Source: a virus. Taken from it: a stretch of DNA of 40,203 nt. The position numbers were made by a program, and so were the translations under genes. Below are positions 14,588-20,339 of this stretch, piece by piece. Numbering within the stretch: the first letter of the stretch is position 1; each line of letters begins with the position of its first letter. Below the pieces are notes generated by a model, which ran no database searches, had not been told where the DNA came from, and saw only the letters and a list, made by a program, of their open reading frames with translations. The stretch spans positions 1 to 40,203 of the IMG/VR virus record IMGVR_UViG_3300014933_000174; one strand, given 5' to 3'.

Positions 14588-15118
14588 TCAATATCCTTTA
14601 ATGCCGTGGGCGGCTTCGATGGCTCGTGCTTGCTCGTAAGCCATGCCAAATGGCGGTATCCCAAGTTTGGCTAACTGTTCATTCGTAAGCGGTTTGCGCT
14701 GTGGTGGGGTGGTAACTTCTTTCAATACACACTCAAGTCGATGCAAAAACCAAGCTGAACGGTATGGGTCACTATCGTCATATTCATGGATAAAGCGATG
14801 CAACGCTGTTGGCTCTGGCGTTGTTCTTGGCGTGTCTAGCACTTGACCTTCTAAACCAACCTCTGCGCGTTTGCGAAATTCATCGTTCTCGATAATCAGA
14901 TTGCACTCTGACCAAGTTGGTAACGAGTTTTCTGGCGCTTGTTCACCCACCGCAGGCTCCTGCTCTGGCTGTGCCAGGGCTTCTTTGATGGCTTTTTCTG
15001 CTACCAGTTTGGCAAAGGTTTTGTAGCGTTTATCGAACGCATTTGTAGTGCCGTCATCCAATTCGTAATCAACAAAACCAGCCTTTCTAGCTATTTCTAT
15101 AATTTCATCTTCTGTCAT
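14588..15118 (-). CDS. Modular protein ending AAHGIKGY
   Basis: 176 residues with three parts: an N-terminal MTEDEIIEIARKAGFVDYEL helix block, a middle Pro/Glu-rich linker (about 50-60) and variable region, then TTPPQRKPLTNEQLAKLG ... RAIEAAHGIKGY. I know the C-terminal module from many small phage proteins of Burkholderiales; no function is assigned. The last codons carry AAAGG, the SD of the next gene. G+C is above the phage average. Confidence 0.65.
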   Translation of the reverse strand: MTEDEIIEIARKAGFVDYELDDGTTNAFDKRYKTFAKLVAEKAIKEALAQPEQEPAVGEQAPENSLPTWSECNLIIENDEFRKRAEVGLEGQVLDTPRTTPEPTALHRFIHEYDDSDPYRSAWFLHRLECVLKEVTTPPQRKPLTNEQLAKLGIPPFGMAYEQARAIEAAHGIKGY

Positions 15119-15293
15119 TTCTACTCCTTAATATTTCCATTTTGTTCTTAACTCTTTCACCCATACCTTTAAATATTTCTAATCTTTGTTTGATCTTTAC
15201 TTCATTTCTGATGTATTCAATCCATTCAGGTTTAAGTGCCAACTCTGCATATTTCCATTCCAAATCTTCAATTTGTTTATCAAGTTCATCCAT
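15105..15293 (-). CDS. 62-residue coiled-coil-like protein
   Basis: Starts at an ATG immediately after the stop of the overprinted ORF (TAA ATG). The sequence MDELDKQIEDLEWKYAELAL then KQRLEIFKGMGERVKNKMEI is highly charged and helical. Its end overlaps the next gene by 14 bp. Not recognised. Confidence 0.55.
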   Translation of the reverse strand: MDELDKQIEDLEWKYAELALKPEWIEYIRNEVKIKQRLEIFKGMGERVKNKMEILRSRNDRR

Positions 15294-16344
15294 TTAAGAT
15301 TCGCCATGCGGTAGCCGCGCACAAGGGCACTTGCCCATTTCCAATGGCTTTAAGTCTGTCCACTCTAGAGGCCATCCCATTAACCACTCTACCCACGTTG
15401 GGTTCAACTGCCCAGAAGTCGGGTGAGCGACCATAGAAAGGTTCAATTGTTTGCTCTTTTCTGCTCTTCGTTGAATTGATGGATTGCTCATGTTCCCTTT
15501 GTCCTTGTGGTCGTATGCTTGAGGTGTCGGAAACTTCAATTTTTCCGCATCCCTCACCGCTTGATTGATTGAGTATTGGGCTTGATGTCCAGATTTCCTC
15601 TTGGGTGTCCACAATTCCTGAGTCCCCCTTGCCCCACAATTTGCATCTGGGGTTGGCCAAAGTCTCTGCCCTACTATCGTCTCCAAGTTGGGATTGCGCT
15701 TGTCGTTCCAGGCTGATTCGGAAGTTATCGTTGAAGCCATTGCCGAGCAACTCCTTGGTGTTGGCCATTTCTCTTGTTTCTTTTTCAATGCTTTTCTGCT
15801 GTTGCTCCCACCATCTAATCCTGTTGTATTGGGTGTGTGAAAGCTGTCCACGCCATTTGGCGACAATCCAAATTCTGTCCCTCTGATGGTTTGCTCCAAC
15901 GTCCGCTGCTCCCAACACTCCCCATCTCGCATTAAACCCCATTGAGGCCAAGTCTCCGAGAACTCGTCCAAGCCCCCTAGAAGTGAGCATTGGTGAGTTT
16001 TCCACGAAGACGAATCTGGGTCGTACTTCGTGAATGATCCTCGCCATTTCTCCCCACATTCCTGATCGTTTTCCATCAATTCCTGCACCTTTTCCTGCTG
16101 CTGAGATGTCTTGACATGGAAATCCGCCAGATACGACATCAACAATTCCTTCCCACGGTCTTCCGTCAAAGGTTTGAACGTCATCCCAAATCGGGAAAGG
16201 CGGGAGAAGTCCGTCATTTTGTCGGGCGCACAATACACTTGCTGGATAGGGTTCCCATTCAACGGCGCAGACTGTTCGCCATCCGAGAAGTTTTCCCCCC
16301 AAAATTCCTCCCCCAGCACCTGCGAATAAAGCCAACTCATTCAT
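15286..16344 (-). CDS. C5 cytosine DNA methyltransferase
   Basis: 352 residues. Transfers a methyl group from SAM to C5 of cytosine. Motif I FAGAGGG is at 7-13, motif IV GGFPCQ at 73-78 with catalytic Cys 77, motif VI FVFVEN at 111-116, motif VIII QRDRIW at 154-159, and motif X GNGQVPL near 336. The region between VIII and IX (about 165-310) would be the target-recognition domain and holds LSHT, MANT, LANP and VSDT repeats. The ATG overlaps the upstream stop and has AAAAGGAGAACT in front. No partner restriction enzyme is seen, so it probably protects phage DNA or marks it. Confidence 0.92.
   Translation of the reverse strand: MNELALFAGAGGGILGGKLLGWRTVCAVEWEPYPASVLCARQNDGLLPPFPIWDDVQTFDGRPWEGIVDVVSGGFPCQDISAAGKGAGIDGKRSGMWGEMARIIHEVRPRFVFVENSPMLTSRGLGRVLGDLASMGFNARWGVLGAADVGANHQRDRIWIVAKWRGQLSHTQYNRIRWWEQQQKSIEKETREMANTKELLGNGFNDNFRISLERQAQSQLGDDSRAETLANPRCKLWGKGDSGIVDTQEEIWTSSPILNQSSGEGCGKIEVSDTSSIRPQGQREHEQSINSTKSRKEQTIEPFYGRSPDFWAVEPNVGRVVNGMASRVDRLKAIGNGQVPLCAATAWRILNG
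15294..16340 (-). CDS. ORF overprinting the methyltransferase (WPTP / LNPTWVEWLMGWP type)
   Basis: A 348-codon ORF in the +1 frame of the methyltransferase gene, covering almost all of it. Its content is not random: KWRGSFTKYDPDSSSWKTHQ, then GGLDEFSETWPQWGLMRDGE, WPTP repeats, and LNPTWVEWLMGWPLEWTDLK match in order a protein type I know next to or over phage dcm genes. Its ATG lies 4 nt after the methyltransferase ATG behind the same SD; later starts at 16217 or 16187 lack an SD. No catalytic motif is known. It may act with the methyltransferase. Coding is strongly suggested but not proven. Confidence 0.7.
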   Translation of the reverse strand: MSWLYSQVLGEEFWGENFSDGEQSAPLNGNPIQQVYCAPDKMTDFSRLSRFGMTFKPLTEDRGKELLMSYLADFHVKTSQQQEKVQELMENDQECGEKWRGSFTKYDPDSSSWKTHQCSLLGGLDEFSETWPQWGLMRDGECWEQRTLEQTIRGTEFGLSPNGVDSFHTPNTTGLDGGSNSRKALKKKQEKWPTPRSCSAMASTITSESAWNDKRNPNLETIVGQRLWPTPDANCGARGTQELWTPKRKSGHQAQYSINQAVRDAEKLKFPTPQAYDHKDKGNMSNPSIQRRAEKSKQLNLSMVAHPTSGQLNPTWVEWLMGWPLEWTDLKPLEMGKCPCARLPHGES

Positions 16345-16673
16345 AGTTCTCCTTTTACTCTTAAAGCTTCTTGCGCAAACTTTAAAGATATTGGTTTAAC
16401 AGATAAACCTCCTTTCCAATCTCTAATAATCTTTTTAGCCCATTCTTTATGATCAATAGGTTTATAAACCTTGGAAGTAAACATTGGAGAACACATTAAT
16501 TTAAATTGTCTTGCAGAAGGCAACTCACCCTTAATGTTCTGTATACCCCATTTGATATATCCAATCTCTACATTATTCAACTCAGATCTCCACTCTTCTT
16601 TATTTAATGCTTCAACAGAAAAACCCTTCTCTTCAAATCTCTTAAATAACTTATCTATAACTCTTAATTCCAT
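16341..16673 (-). CDS. Lambda P-like replication protein (helicase loader candidate)
   Basis: 110 residues. The segment VEIGYIKWGIQNIKGELPSA with RQFKLMC recalls the WPPSxxEFxxxC-type region of P-like proteins, and HKEWAKKIIRDWKGG looks like their C-terminal part. P-type proteins bring the host DnaB helicase to the phage origin. At 110 residues it is shorter than lambda P (233), so this could be only the conserved domain. The ATG has AAGGAGTTTAAGTT in front. It is the first gene after the structured leader. The assignment is tentative. Confidence 0.4.
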   Translation of the reverse strand: MELRVIDKLFKRFEEKGFSVEALNKEEWRSELNNVEIGYIKWGIQNIKGELPSARQFKLMCSPMFTSKVYKPIDHKEWAKKIIRDWKGGLSVKPISLKFAQEALRVKGEL

Positions 16674-16897
16674 AACTTAAACTCCTTAACGTTTTACCCA
16701 CGAAATAACCAACCAGAGGATCTTCTGATACTTACAAAGATTATTCACTTCATCTTTGCTGATGCTCTCGTTTATCTAGCTTACAAGGGTTAACTTGTTC
16801 AGTTTTTCACTATCCCGAAAAGATCAAGTCTCTAGGAGATACCTGCCTGATTCAGCACGTTTATCTGAGTCTGTCGCATCCACATTCTCAAGGGTCT

Positions 16898-16909
16898 GGT
16901 TGGCCAACC
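16898..16909. promoter_or_regulatory. 12-bp perfect palindrome GGTTGGCCAACC
   Basis: A perfect palindrome in the gene-free leader, about 30 bp downstream of the terminator hairpin on the minus strand. It could be a protein-binding site for a dimer. No second copy was noticed. Confidence 0.45.
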
Positions 16910-16930
16910 CCGATCAGTATTGCGTACAAA

Positions 16931-17011
16931 ACAAAAAAGCCGTTTAAAACTGTACCTTGGTGCAAACTAACTAAGTTTCCCTAGTTAGCAAGATACAGAC
17001 TTAAACGGCTT
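16931..17011 (-). terminator. Branched hairpin with T-tract downstream of the Cro-like gene
   Basis: On the minus strand AAGCCGTTTAA (17011-17001) pairs perfectly with TTAAACGGCTT (16947-16937), extended after a small internal loop by CTGTA / TACAG. Inside lies another perfect 7-bp hairpin CTAACTA / TAGTTAG. The outer stem runs into TTTTTT. It reads as an intrinsic terminator with an unusually long, folded loop, or as an attenuator or stable small RNA. Confidence 0.7.
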
Positions 17012-17052
17012 CAAAACATTGCTTTGCACGGCAACGCTTTCAGTATATACGA

Positions 17053-17271
17053 TTAAACAGGGTTTTCTACTTTTTCTTCAACTTTATCTTCAAACCATTC
17101 AGGTTTTAACAACATTAAAGATTTAACCCTTTGAGCAGGTACTCTCCCTTTCTTTACCCAACGATATGTAGCAACCTTAGATAACCCAAGCACCTTTGCT
17201 ACTTTATACATAGTGCCAGCCTTAGCCAACAACTCCTCTACAGTCATACTATCTACCTTCTTACTAGCCAT
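17053..17271 (-). CDS. Cro-like transcription regulator
   Basis: 72 residues. A helix-turn-helix spans about residues 19-48 (GTMYKVAKVLGLSKVATYRW, then VKKGRVPAQRV), the layout of small Cro/YdaS-type proteins: VAKxLGLSKxATYRWVKxGxVPAxRV. The gene is the first of the minus operon and faces the plus early operon across a 183-bp gap with several inverted repeats, so it likely controls both promoters. No CI-type repressor or integrase was found beside it. AAAGGAGATAGAT precedes the start. Confidence 0.8.
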   Translation of the reverse strand: MASKKVDSMTVEELLAKAGTMYKVAKVLGLSKVATYRWVKKGRVPAQRVKSLMLLKPEWFEDKVEEKVENPV

Positions 17272-17304
17272 ATCTATCTCCTTTAAAAAGTTAACTATAG
17301 CATA

Positions 17305-17318
17305 ATAGGTAAACCTAT
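17305..17318. promoter_or_regulatory. Operator candidate ATAGGT-AA-ACCTAT
   Basis: Perfect 6-bp arms around AA, 34 bp upstream of the Cro-like start codon. Its size fits a dimeric HTH protein, so it is the best candidate for autoregulation. Confidence 0.5.
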
Positions 17319-17364
17319 ATTAATGTAATACTTTATTCTATTAGGGTTTATTTATCCAAAATAT

Positions 17365-17379
17365 TTGTAATTTTTACAA
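17365..17379. promoter_or_regulatory. Operator candidate TTGTAA-TTT-TTACAA
   Basis: Perfect 6-bp arms around TTT in the middle of the divergent control region. It differs in sequence from the repeat at 17305, so the two may bind different proteins. Confidence 0.45.
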
Positions 17380-17421
17380 CAGGACTAGCTAAATGGTTAA
17401 CCAATATAGTAAACTTCATTC

Positions 17422-17438
17422 ATCAACAAATCGTTGAT
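17422..17438. promoter_or_regulatory. Inverted repeat ATCAAC / GTTGAT before the first plus gene
   Basis: Perfect 6-bp arms with a 5-base loop, ending 5 bp before the AAGGAG SD of the first early gene. It may fold in the 5' leader of the mRNA or bind a protein. Confidence 0.4.
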
Positions 17439-17454
17439 TAACTAAGGAGTCCAA

Positions 17455-17700
17455 ATGAGTAAGTCTACAGTTATTTTTAATGGTGCAGAGGTAAATGTTT
17501 ACTTTACCTACGATGAAGGCCAAATCGGGTCAACCGATAGTTATGGTGCTAAGTACGAGCCTGACTATCCACCTAGCATTGATATCGATGAGGTTCTTTA
17601 TCAAGGAGTAAATATCATGCCATTCTTGGATGAAGATGATCTTTCTGAGATCGAATCCCTGGTAACTGAACAAGCTAAAAAAGAATACGATGGAGAATAA
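17455..17700 (+). CDS. Acidic early protein, 81 residues
   Basis: First gene of the plus early operon, with AAGGAGTCCAA in front of the ATG. Starts MSKSTVIFNGAEVNVYFTYD and is acidic in the C-terminal half. No family recognised. Early placement suggests a role in host takeover or regulation, but that is inference. Confidence 0.7.
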   Translation: MSKSTVIFNGAEVNVYFTYDEGQIGSTDSYGAKYEPDYPPSIDIDEVLYQGVNIMPFLDEDDLSEIESLVTEQAKKEYDGE

Positions 17701-17701
17701 C

Positions 17702-17863
17702 ATGGGTATCAAAGACGAATTAGAAGCGTACAAAGAAGGTTATGCTCATGGCAAACAATTTGTACTTGACTTTGTTAACCAAACAACAAAGCAAGATTTC
17801 AAAGAATTAGTAGATCTTATTATCTGGATCAGAAAACAGGAGTCCCAAAATGAAGTTAAATAA
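17702..17863 (+). CDS. 53-residue early protein
   Basis: ATG one base after the previous stop. MGIKDELEAYKEGYAHGKQF followed by an amphipathic helix ending in a charged tail; the end overlaps the next gene by 14 bp, and the next SD lies within it. Not recognised. Confidence 0.65.
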   Translation: MGIKDELEAYKEGYAHGKQFVLDFVNQTTKQDFKELVDLIIWIRKQESQNEVK

Positions 17864-18050
17864 TCGTAATGTTGTTGATATAGAGATTGATGGTGTTGAT
17901 CCAAGAGACTATCCAGATTTTTGTGATGCGTACTTTTGTTACGCAGTCTGGGAAGATACGATGGAAGAGTTAACCGATAAAGAGCTAGAACAGTTAACCA
18001 ATGAGTGTGGTGACACTCTCAACGAGATGGCTTTTGAGCATTATTTATAA
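17850..18050 (+). CDS. Acidic early protein of the YPDFCDAY type
   Basis: 66 residues. IDGVDPRDYPDFCDAYFCYA and then LTDKELEQLTNE match a small phage protein pattern I know as DYPDYCDAYxxxA...LTDEELExLNE, of unknown function. Strongly acidic, so it could act as a DNA mimic or bind a protein, but that is a guess. CAGGAGTCCCAAA precedes the ATG. Confidence 0.65.
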   Translation: MKLNNRNVVDIEIDGVDPRDYPDFCDAYFCYAVWEDTMEELTDKELEQLTNECGDTLNEMAFEHYL

Positions 18051-18060
18051 GGAGATCCAA

Positions 18061-18381
18061 ATGAAGACATTTAATGAGTTTTTTGAAAATTTAACAAAAA
18101 TGGTTAATCAAGGTTTGGCTCGTAATACAGACCCTGAGACATCAAAAGATGCAGCACAGTCAGTAGATGTCACTAACCTTGAACAGATCGTCCTGGACGT
18201 GATTAAACGCTATCCAAACGGGTGTATTAGCCAAGACGTAGAGTCTGAACTGGCTCAGTACAGATCAAGCTCTATAACTCCTCGATACAACCAGTTAATT
18301 AAAAAAGGTCTGGTAATTGATACGGGAGAAAAAAGACCAGGCTTTTCTGGTCGTAATCAACGGGTAATGAGGGCAGTATGA
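18061..18381 (+). CDS. Winged-helix DNA-binding protein
   Basis: 106 residues from the ATG at 18061 (AAGGAGATCCAA in front); the frame extends further upstream but only inside the preceding gene. TDPETSKDAAQSVDVTNLEQ, then VIKRYPNGCISQDVE and SSITPRYNQLIKKGLVIDTG followed by KRPGFSGRNQRV, is a typical winged helix of small phage regulators. Likely a transcription regulator in early infection. Confidence 0.75.
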   Translation: MKTFNEFFENLTKMVNQGLARNTDPETSKDAAQSVDVTNLEQIVLDVIKRYPNGCISQDVESELAQYRSSSITPRYNQLIKKGLVIDTGEKRPGFSGRNQRVMRAV

Positions 18382-18569
18382 CTAAAGAATATACAAAAAT
18401 TAAATTTACCAAAAATTCAGAATGGACTTGCTATTGTTTTGGGTCAAAAGATGGAGAAGGTTTAATCTGGGTTCCGACTGAGGGTAAAGTTCCTAATTGG
18501 TTTTGGAGAAAAATGCAGTATTTGATACTGGGTAATCGTTGGGTAAAAGAAGCAAGGGGACAAGAATGA
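18378..18569 (+). CDS. 63-residue hypothetical protein
   Basis: Coupled to both neighbours by ATGA overlaps. Rich in Trp and Lys (KNSEWTCYCFGSKDGEGLIW, then VPNWFWRKMQYL). No family known to me. Confidence 0.6.
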   Translation: MTKEYTKIKFTKNSEWTCYCFGSKDGEGLIWVPTEGKVPNWFWRKMQYLILGNRWVKEARGQE

Positions 18570-18796
18570 CTAAAGAAGAAATTATTGCGATTGGCGCTAT
18601 CGAAGCCGCCCACGGCATTAAGGGGGGAAGCATGAAGTGCCAAAAATGCAATTTGGAATGGCAAGAACCTTGCGAACAGACAGCATGTATTGAGCTGTTC
18701 GGCGAGTGTATTTCTTGTCGACGCTTTGTGCTGACCGAAGACGAGGTTAAGCAGATTCAAGAAGCCGCCAACGGCATTAAGGAGAATAACACATGA
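18566..18796 (+). CDS. Chimeric AAHGIK / zinc-ribbon small protein
   Basis: 76 residues from an ATG overlapping the upstream stop. It begins MTKEEIIAIGAIEAAHGIKG, which is the end-module of other proteins here, then continues MKCQKCNLEWQEPCEQTACI with ECISC (four CxxC-type Cys pairs), and ends with a second module EAANGIKENNT. AAGGGGGGAAGC in front of the internal ATG at 18632 is a good SD, so the zinc-ribbon part may also start on its own. It looks like two genes fused at a junction cassette. Confidence 0.65.
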   Translation: MTKEEIIAIGAIEAAHGIKGGSMKCQKCNLEWQEPCEQTACIELFGECISCRRFVLTEDEVKQIQEAANGIKENNT

Positions 18797-19119
18797 ATGC
18801 AAATGAACTAGCTGATTTATTACATACAGAGGATGTTCAATTCTCACAACAGAGTGTTAATGGTTGGGCAGAAGAAGCAATCACCATGCTACGCCAGCAA
18901 CAAGAAAGTATCGAGGGTTTGACTAGAGACTATGACCTATTGCTTGACGAGCACCAACTACTACTTAAAAAAGAATGGGTTGGGCTGACAGATGAAGAGA
19001 TTGAAAAGGGGCGTGACCAGACGTTCAGCATCAACAACCCTTACTGCCCTTGCGACAGTAAAACGATGCGTAAGGCAGTGCGATGGGCTGAAGCCAAACT
19101 CAAGGATAATAACACATGA
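18793..19119 (+). CDS. Modular coiled-coil early protein
   Basis: 108 residues. MNANELADLLHTED ... WAEEAITMLRQQQ, then a coiled part (ESIEGLTRDYDLLLDEHQLL) and the module EWVGLTDEEIEKG, a combination I recall in small proteins of Burkholderiales phages. It also has CPCDSKTMRKAVRWAEAKLK. Stop and start codons overlap with both neighbours (ATGA). Function unknown. Confidence 0.65.
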   Translation: MNANELADLLHTEDVQFSQQSVNGWAEEAITMLRQQQESIEGLTRDYDLLLDEHQLLLKKEWVGLTDEEIEKGRDQTFSINNPYCPCDSKTMRKAVRWAEAKLKDNNT

Positions 19120-19262
19120 ATGAATTTTTTACTAACGCAGGATGGTTTGGATTGTTTGCTATAGGAATTCTTGTATTTTTACTTGGGTATCTATGTGGCT
19201 ACAAACCAAGAGCACTGTTTTTGCTCGAAGAAATTGAAGCTAAATATAAGGAAAAAATATGA
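19116..19262 (+). CDS. 48-residue single-span membrane protein
   Basis: MNEFFTNAGWFGLFAIGILV continues FLLGYLCGYK, giving one membrane span (about 9-28), then a charged tail. ATGA overlaps on both sides. Not recognised. Confidence 0.6.
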   Translation: MNEFFTNAGWFGLFAIGILVFLLGYLCGYKPRALFLLEEIEAKYKEKI

Positions 19263-19483
19263 CACACGAAAAAAAGTTTGACGCAATCAGCAAGCTCAAA
19301 GATATTGAGATGGAGCTACACCGTTTGAAGAACGCACTAGAGATGGCAAACAGAACGCTTGAAGCAAAGCACCAAAAGGTCGTGTTCCCCACGATGCTCC
19401 GCAAGATGTGGAGTGGAGGCGAGGTGCAAGCATGGCTCGATGAAAACGTGAACAAGGATAAGAACACAAGGGGAAAAGAATGA
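19259..19483 (+). CDS. 74-residue coiled-coil protein
   Basis: KFDAISKLKDIEMELHRLKN and ALEMANRTLEAKHQ form a probable coiled coil; the C-terminus is basic. Coupled by ATGA on both sides. Its last codons include AAGGATAAGAACACA, a variant of the junction cassette found at 18780 and 19104. Not recognised. Confidence 0.6.
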   Translation: MTHEKKFDAISKLKDIEMELHRLKNALEMANRTLEAKHQKVVFPTMLRKMWSGGEVQAWLDENVNKDKNTRGKE

Positions 19484-19911
19484 GTACACCTTATCGAACC
19501 AAAAAAGGCATCTTAATTGGGTCTAATTATTCTAAAAAGGTTAACTATCACAATGAAGATCAGGATTGGATCCAAAGAATAGCTCTTGGAGAAAAGAATT
19601 CATATACGATTGATACAGTAGTGACATGGACTATGTGGGCTTTGGTTGTTTATTCCATTGCAGGTCTTTTATCGGCTTGTGGAAGCAATAATCTACCTCC
19701 AGCATATTCATACGTTAGTGCTCCAGTCGTTCCTATAGTCTTAGAATCTAAGGCTGAACAATTAAGTCGGCAACAAGTGATAAACGGTATAAACGATTGT
19801 GAAACTAACTCTATGAGAGCAGTTGTAGTGACTAGTAAACGCATAGTGGGAGGGTTTACCTCAGATATACCAATCGATGTTCAATGTTATCCCAGACGAT
19901 CAATTTATTAA
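19480..19911 (+). CDS. Membrane-anchored protein with lipobox-like motif
   Basis: 143 residues. A hydrophobic stretch at about 47-66 ends in LLSAC (Cys 67), a perfect lipobox (L-S-A-C), but 45 polar residues come first, which is unlike a normal signal peptide. An internal ATG at 19633 would give a short lipoprotein signal but has no SD. The C-terminal part (INDCETNSMRAVVVTSKRIV, then IDVQCY) has two Cys and recalls conserved phage proteins of unknown role. Envelope location is likely; spanin function is a guess. Confidence 0.6.
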   Translation: MSTPYRTKKGILIGSNYSKKVNYHNEDQDWIQRIALGEKNSYTIDTVVTWTMWALVVYSIAGLLSACGSNNLPPAYSYVSAPVVPIVLESKAEQLSRQQVINGINDCETNSMRAVVVTSKRIVGGFTSDIPIDVQCYPRRSIY

Positions 19912-19921
19912 GGAGTTCCAA

Positions 19922-20128
19922 ATGAAACTTAAAGAAAACTATGAAGACTTTATCTCTAAAAATCTAAGTGAATTTAGAGGGTTAAAGTATTGCGCTTATT
20001 GTAGAGACCTAAACACAACAGAAAAGCCATGTGAGTTTTGTGGGCACGACACAATGGTTAACTTTGAGGACTTTGACAGAGAAACCCAAAGAAATATTGT
20101 TTCGGAGGAGCTCAGTAAATATGCGTGA
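19922..20128 (+). CDS. Small zinc-finger protein
   Basis: 68 residues from the ATG at 19922 (AAGGAGTTCCAA in front). KYCAYCRDLNTTEKPCEFCG has two C-x2-C pairs 10 residues apart, the layout of a zinc ribbon. It could bind DNA, RNA or protein. It overlaps the next gene by 8 bp. Confidence 0.65.
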   Translation: MKLKENYEDFISKNLSEFRGLKYCAYCRDLNTTEKPCEFCGHDTMVNFEDFDRETQRNIVSEELSKYA

Positions 20129-20339
20129 AGCGTGTGCAGAAGCGGGTAAGTATTGTGTTGTTAAAAGACATACGAAAACCCTCAAAGCCGAGCACCCTTA
20201 TCTATCTACAGTTAACTACTCTAGTTATATCAGGTGTGGGTTCTGCGACACAGTTTGGGAGTGGAGAATCTTTGGAAAACAAATAATTTACAGGAATAGG
20301 AATAGAAATGAACACATATCAGAAATTGAACATAGCTAG
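20121..20339 (+). CDS. Zinc-binding-like small protein
   Basis: 72 residues from the ATG at 20121, with GGAGGAGCTCAG in front. Contains KYCVVKRHTKTL and RCGFCDTVW (C-x2-C). Its 3' part (20244-20292) is the first copy of the 49-bp repeat that also ends the truncated ERF copy. The last 12 residues overlap the start of that copy. In an ancestor its end was probably followed directly by the one full ERF gene. Confidence 0.6.
   Translation: MREACAEAGKYCVVKRHTKTLKAEHPYLSTVNYSSYIRCGFCDTVWEWRIFGKQIIYRNRNRNEHISEIEHS
20244..20292. repeat. 49-bp direct repeat, copy 1
   Basis: Identical to 20562-20610, with an offset of 318 bp. It begins TGCGACACAGTTTGGGAGTG and lies in the end of the zinc-binding-like gene. 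Together the copies flank the truncated ERF gene and mark a recombination event. Confidence 0.9.

Larger units (their letters stand above)
16674..17052 (-). other. 379-bp structured leader of the minus operon
   Basis: No convincing gene lies here; a 17-codon frame beginning MWMRQTQ has no SD. The region holds a 12-bp perfect palindrome and a long branched hairpin with T-tract, listed separately. It lies between the Cro-like gene and the replication gene, as lambda tR1 and its antitermination site lie between cro and cII. Confidence 0.6.
17272..17454. promoter_or_regulatory. Divergent control region between the Cro-like gene and the early plus operon
   Basis: An AT-rich 183-bp region from which both early operons should start. 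I see three short inverted repeats (next entries) and GTTAAC twice. TATAGT at 17405-17410 could be a rightward -10 box, but no -35 box lies at the right distance, so exact promoters are not called. Confidence 0.6.

Noticed and set aside
15569-15886. Plus-strand ORF of 105 codons opposite the methyltransferase
   Set aside because: No SD and low-complexity Ser/Leu content. Unlike the +1 frame on the minus strand it has no recognisable motifs.
16937-17011. tRNA or tRNA-like gene
   Set aside because: The fold has a closed outer stem and one inner hairpin, no T-arm or anticodon-arm consensus and no CCA context; a terminator or attenuator fits better.
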